DNA of 5,433 nt, taken from assembly GCA_022865365.1 (NCBI GenBank), contig JALHSW010000398.1, positions 1 through 5,433 of the forward strand. The letters are read 5' to 3'. The notes below the pieces were generated by a model, which had not been told where the DNA came from, did no database searches, and worked only from the letters and a program-made list of their open reading frames with translations. This DNA comes from Acidimicrobiia bacterium (lineage in GTDB: Bacteria; Actinomycetota; Acidimicrobiia; IMCC26256; PALSA-555). Positions 4,863-5,433 of this stretch are shown here, one piece after another. The number at the start of each line of letters is the position of its first letter. Position 1 is the stretch's first letter. The translations under genes were made by a program, and so were the position numbers.

Positions 4863-5433
4863 TCACTGGGGACCGGTCCCAACCGCGGCGCGGGTCAGCC
4901 GGTCGACGACCGCGGCACCGACCCCGTCCGGCGGCGGCGCGACCACGAGCAGGACGTCGACGCCGGCGCGGTCGGCGTCCCGAAGGCGCGTGTACAGCAC
5001 CCGGGCGAAGTCGTCGACGTCGACTGGCGGATCGAGCACGGCGAGGGCTGCGGGAAGCTCCGCGAGCACCGGTGCGAGCATCAGCAGCGCGACACGGTCT
5101 CCCGAGGCGAGCAGGCTTGATGCCTGTAGCGAGACCACGCGCCGCTCGACGACCATGACGCGCGCCGCGGGCGCATAGTGGCCGGGAAGCGTCCCGGGTG
5201 CGGCCGTCGTGCCCGCGATGCGCAGCTCGACCGACGCACCGACGACGTCCTCGATCCCCGCCTGGGCCACGCCACCGAGGCGGAGGATCGCAGGAGCCGC
5301 GCCCGTACAGTCGACGATGGTCGACTCGATGCCGACACGACACGGGCCGCCGTCGAGGATCAGATCGACGTCGTCACCGAGATCGGCACGCACGTCGGCG
5401 GCCGTGGTCGGGCTCACCTTCCCGAATCGATTC
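4863..5433 (-). CDS. Sua5-type L-threonylcarbamoyladenylate synthase, C-terminal part (5' end outside the window)
   Basis: Makes threonylcarbamoyl-AMP from threonine, bicarbonate and ATP, the first step of t6A formation at position 37 of ANN-decoding tRNAs. About 189 residues are visible. They open within the YrdC catalytic domain at NRFGKVSPTTA, matching the usual SAN..G..SPTTA motif. Then come LILDGGPCRVGIESTIVDCTG and ILRLGGV. The linker APGTLPGHYAP joins this to a C-terminal Sua5 domain ending VDRLTRAAVGTGPQ, so this is the long Sua5 form rather than a YrdC-only protein. The frame runs through the right edge without a stop. The GTG at 5417 lies inside a conserved motif and is not the start. 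ILRLGG has Leu where ILRPGG is usual. It is the most upstream visible gene of the run and ends 25 bp before murI. The operon promoter should lie further right. Confidence 0.93.
   Translation of the reverse strand, partial: NRFGKVSPTTAADVRADLGDDVDLILDGGPCRVGIESTIVDCTGAAPAILRLGGVAQAGIEDVVGASVELRIAGTTAAPGTLPGHYAPAARVMVVERRVVSLQASSLLASGDRVALLMLAPVLAELPAALAVLDPPVDVDDFARVLYTRLRDADRAGVDVLLVVAPPPDGVGAAVVDRLTRAAVGTGPQ

Noticed and set aside
4863..5417. Taking the GTG at 5417 as the start of the sua5 gene
   Set aside because: That Val lies inside the conserved NRFGKVSPTTA segment and the frame continues to the window edge, so the gene is truncated there.

Overview
The window reads as dense, uninterrupted chromosomal coding sequence from a high-GC bacterium, most likely an actinobacterium. 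Supporting signs are strong G/C at third codon positions, GTG starts beside ATG, very short or negative intergenic distances, and the gene order murI - MBL-fold hydrolase - rph - rdgB. That order matches the Mycobacterium tuberculosis run Rv1338 (murI) - Rv1339 - Rv1340 (rphA) - Rv1341 as I remember it. A position in a deep-branching class such as Acidimicrobiia is possible, but I cannot establish it from sequence alone.

Layout. On the + strand, 1-1298 is the 3' part of a PAS-PAS-GGDEF diguanylate cyclase that is open at the left edge. Everything from 1295 to the right edge is one minus-strand run. In transcription order (right to left) it holds: the C-terminal part of a Sua5-type threonylcarbamoyl-AMP synthase (4863-5433, cut by the right edge); glutamate racemase murI (4007-4837); an MBL-fold hydrolase resembling Rv1339 (3285-4016); RNase PH (2529-3272); the Ham1/RdgB XTP/dITP pyrophosphatase (1867-2532); and an unrecognised 185-residue protein (1295-1852). 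Junctions are +25, -10, +12, -4 and +14 bp, so this looks like one translationally coupled operon. Its promoter lies beyond the right edge. The last operon gene and the cyclase converge and share a CTAG that holds both stop codons.

How the genes relate. The operon is housekeeping: t6A tRNA modification (Sua5), D-glutamate for peptidoglycan (MurI), stable-RNA 3'-end trimming (RNase PH) and nucleotide-pool cleansing (RdgB). It also carries a hydrolase that may break down cAMP and a small protein of unknown role. The cyclase is a separate c-di-GMP signalling unit.

I see no RNA gene, mobile element, CRISPR array, origin or attachment site, and no gene-free stretch longer than about 25 bp. I do not see a clearly new system. 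The points most worth a second look are the unknown operon-tail gene, two related 12-bp in-frame tandem repeats in murI and rdgB, and the terminator-free convergent junction.
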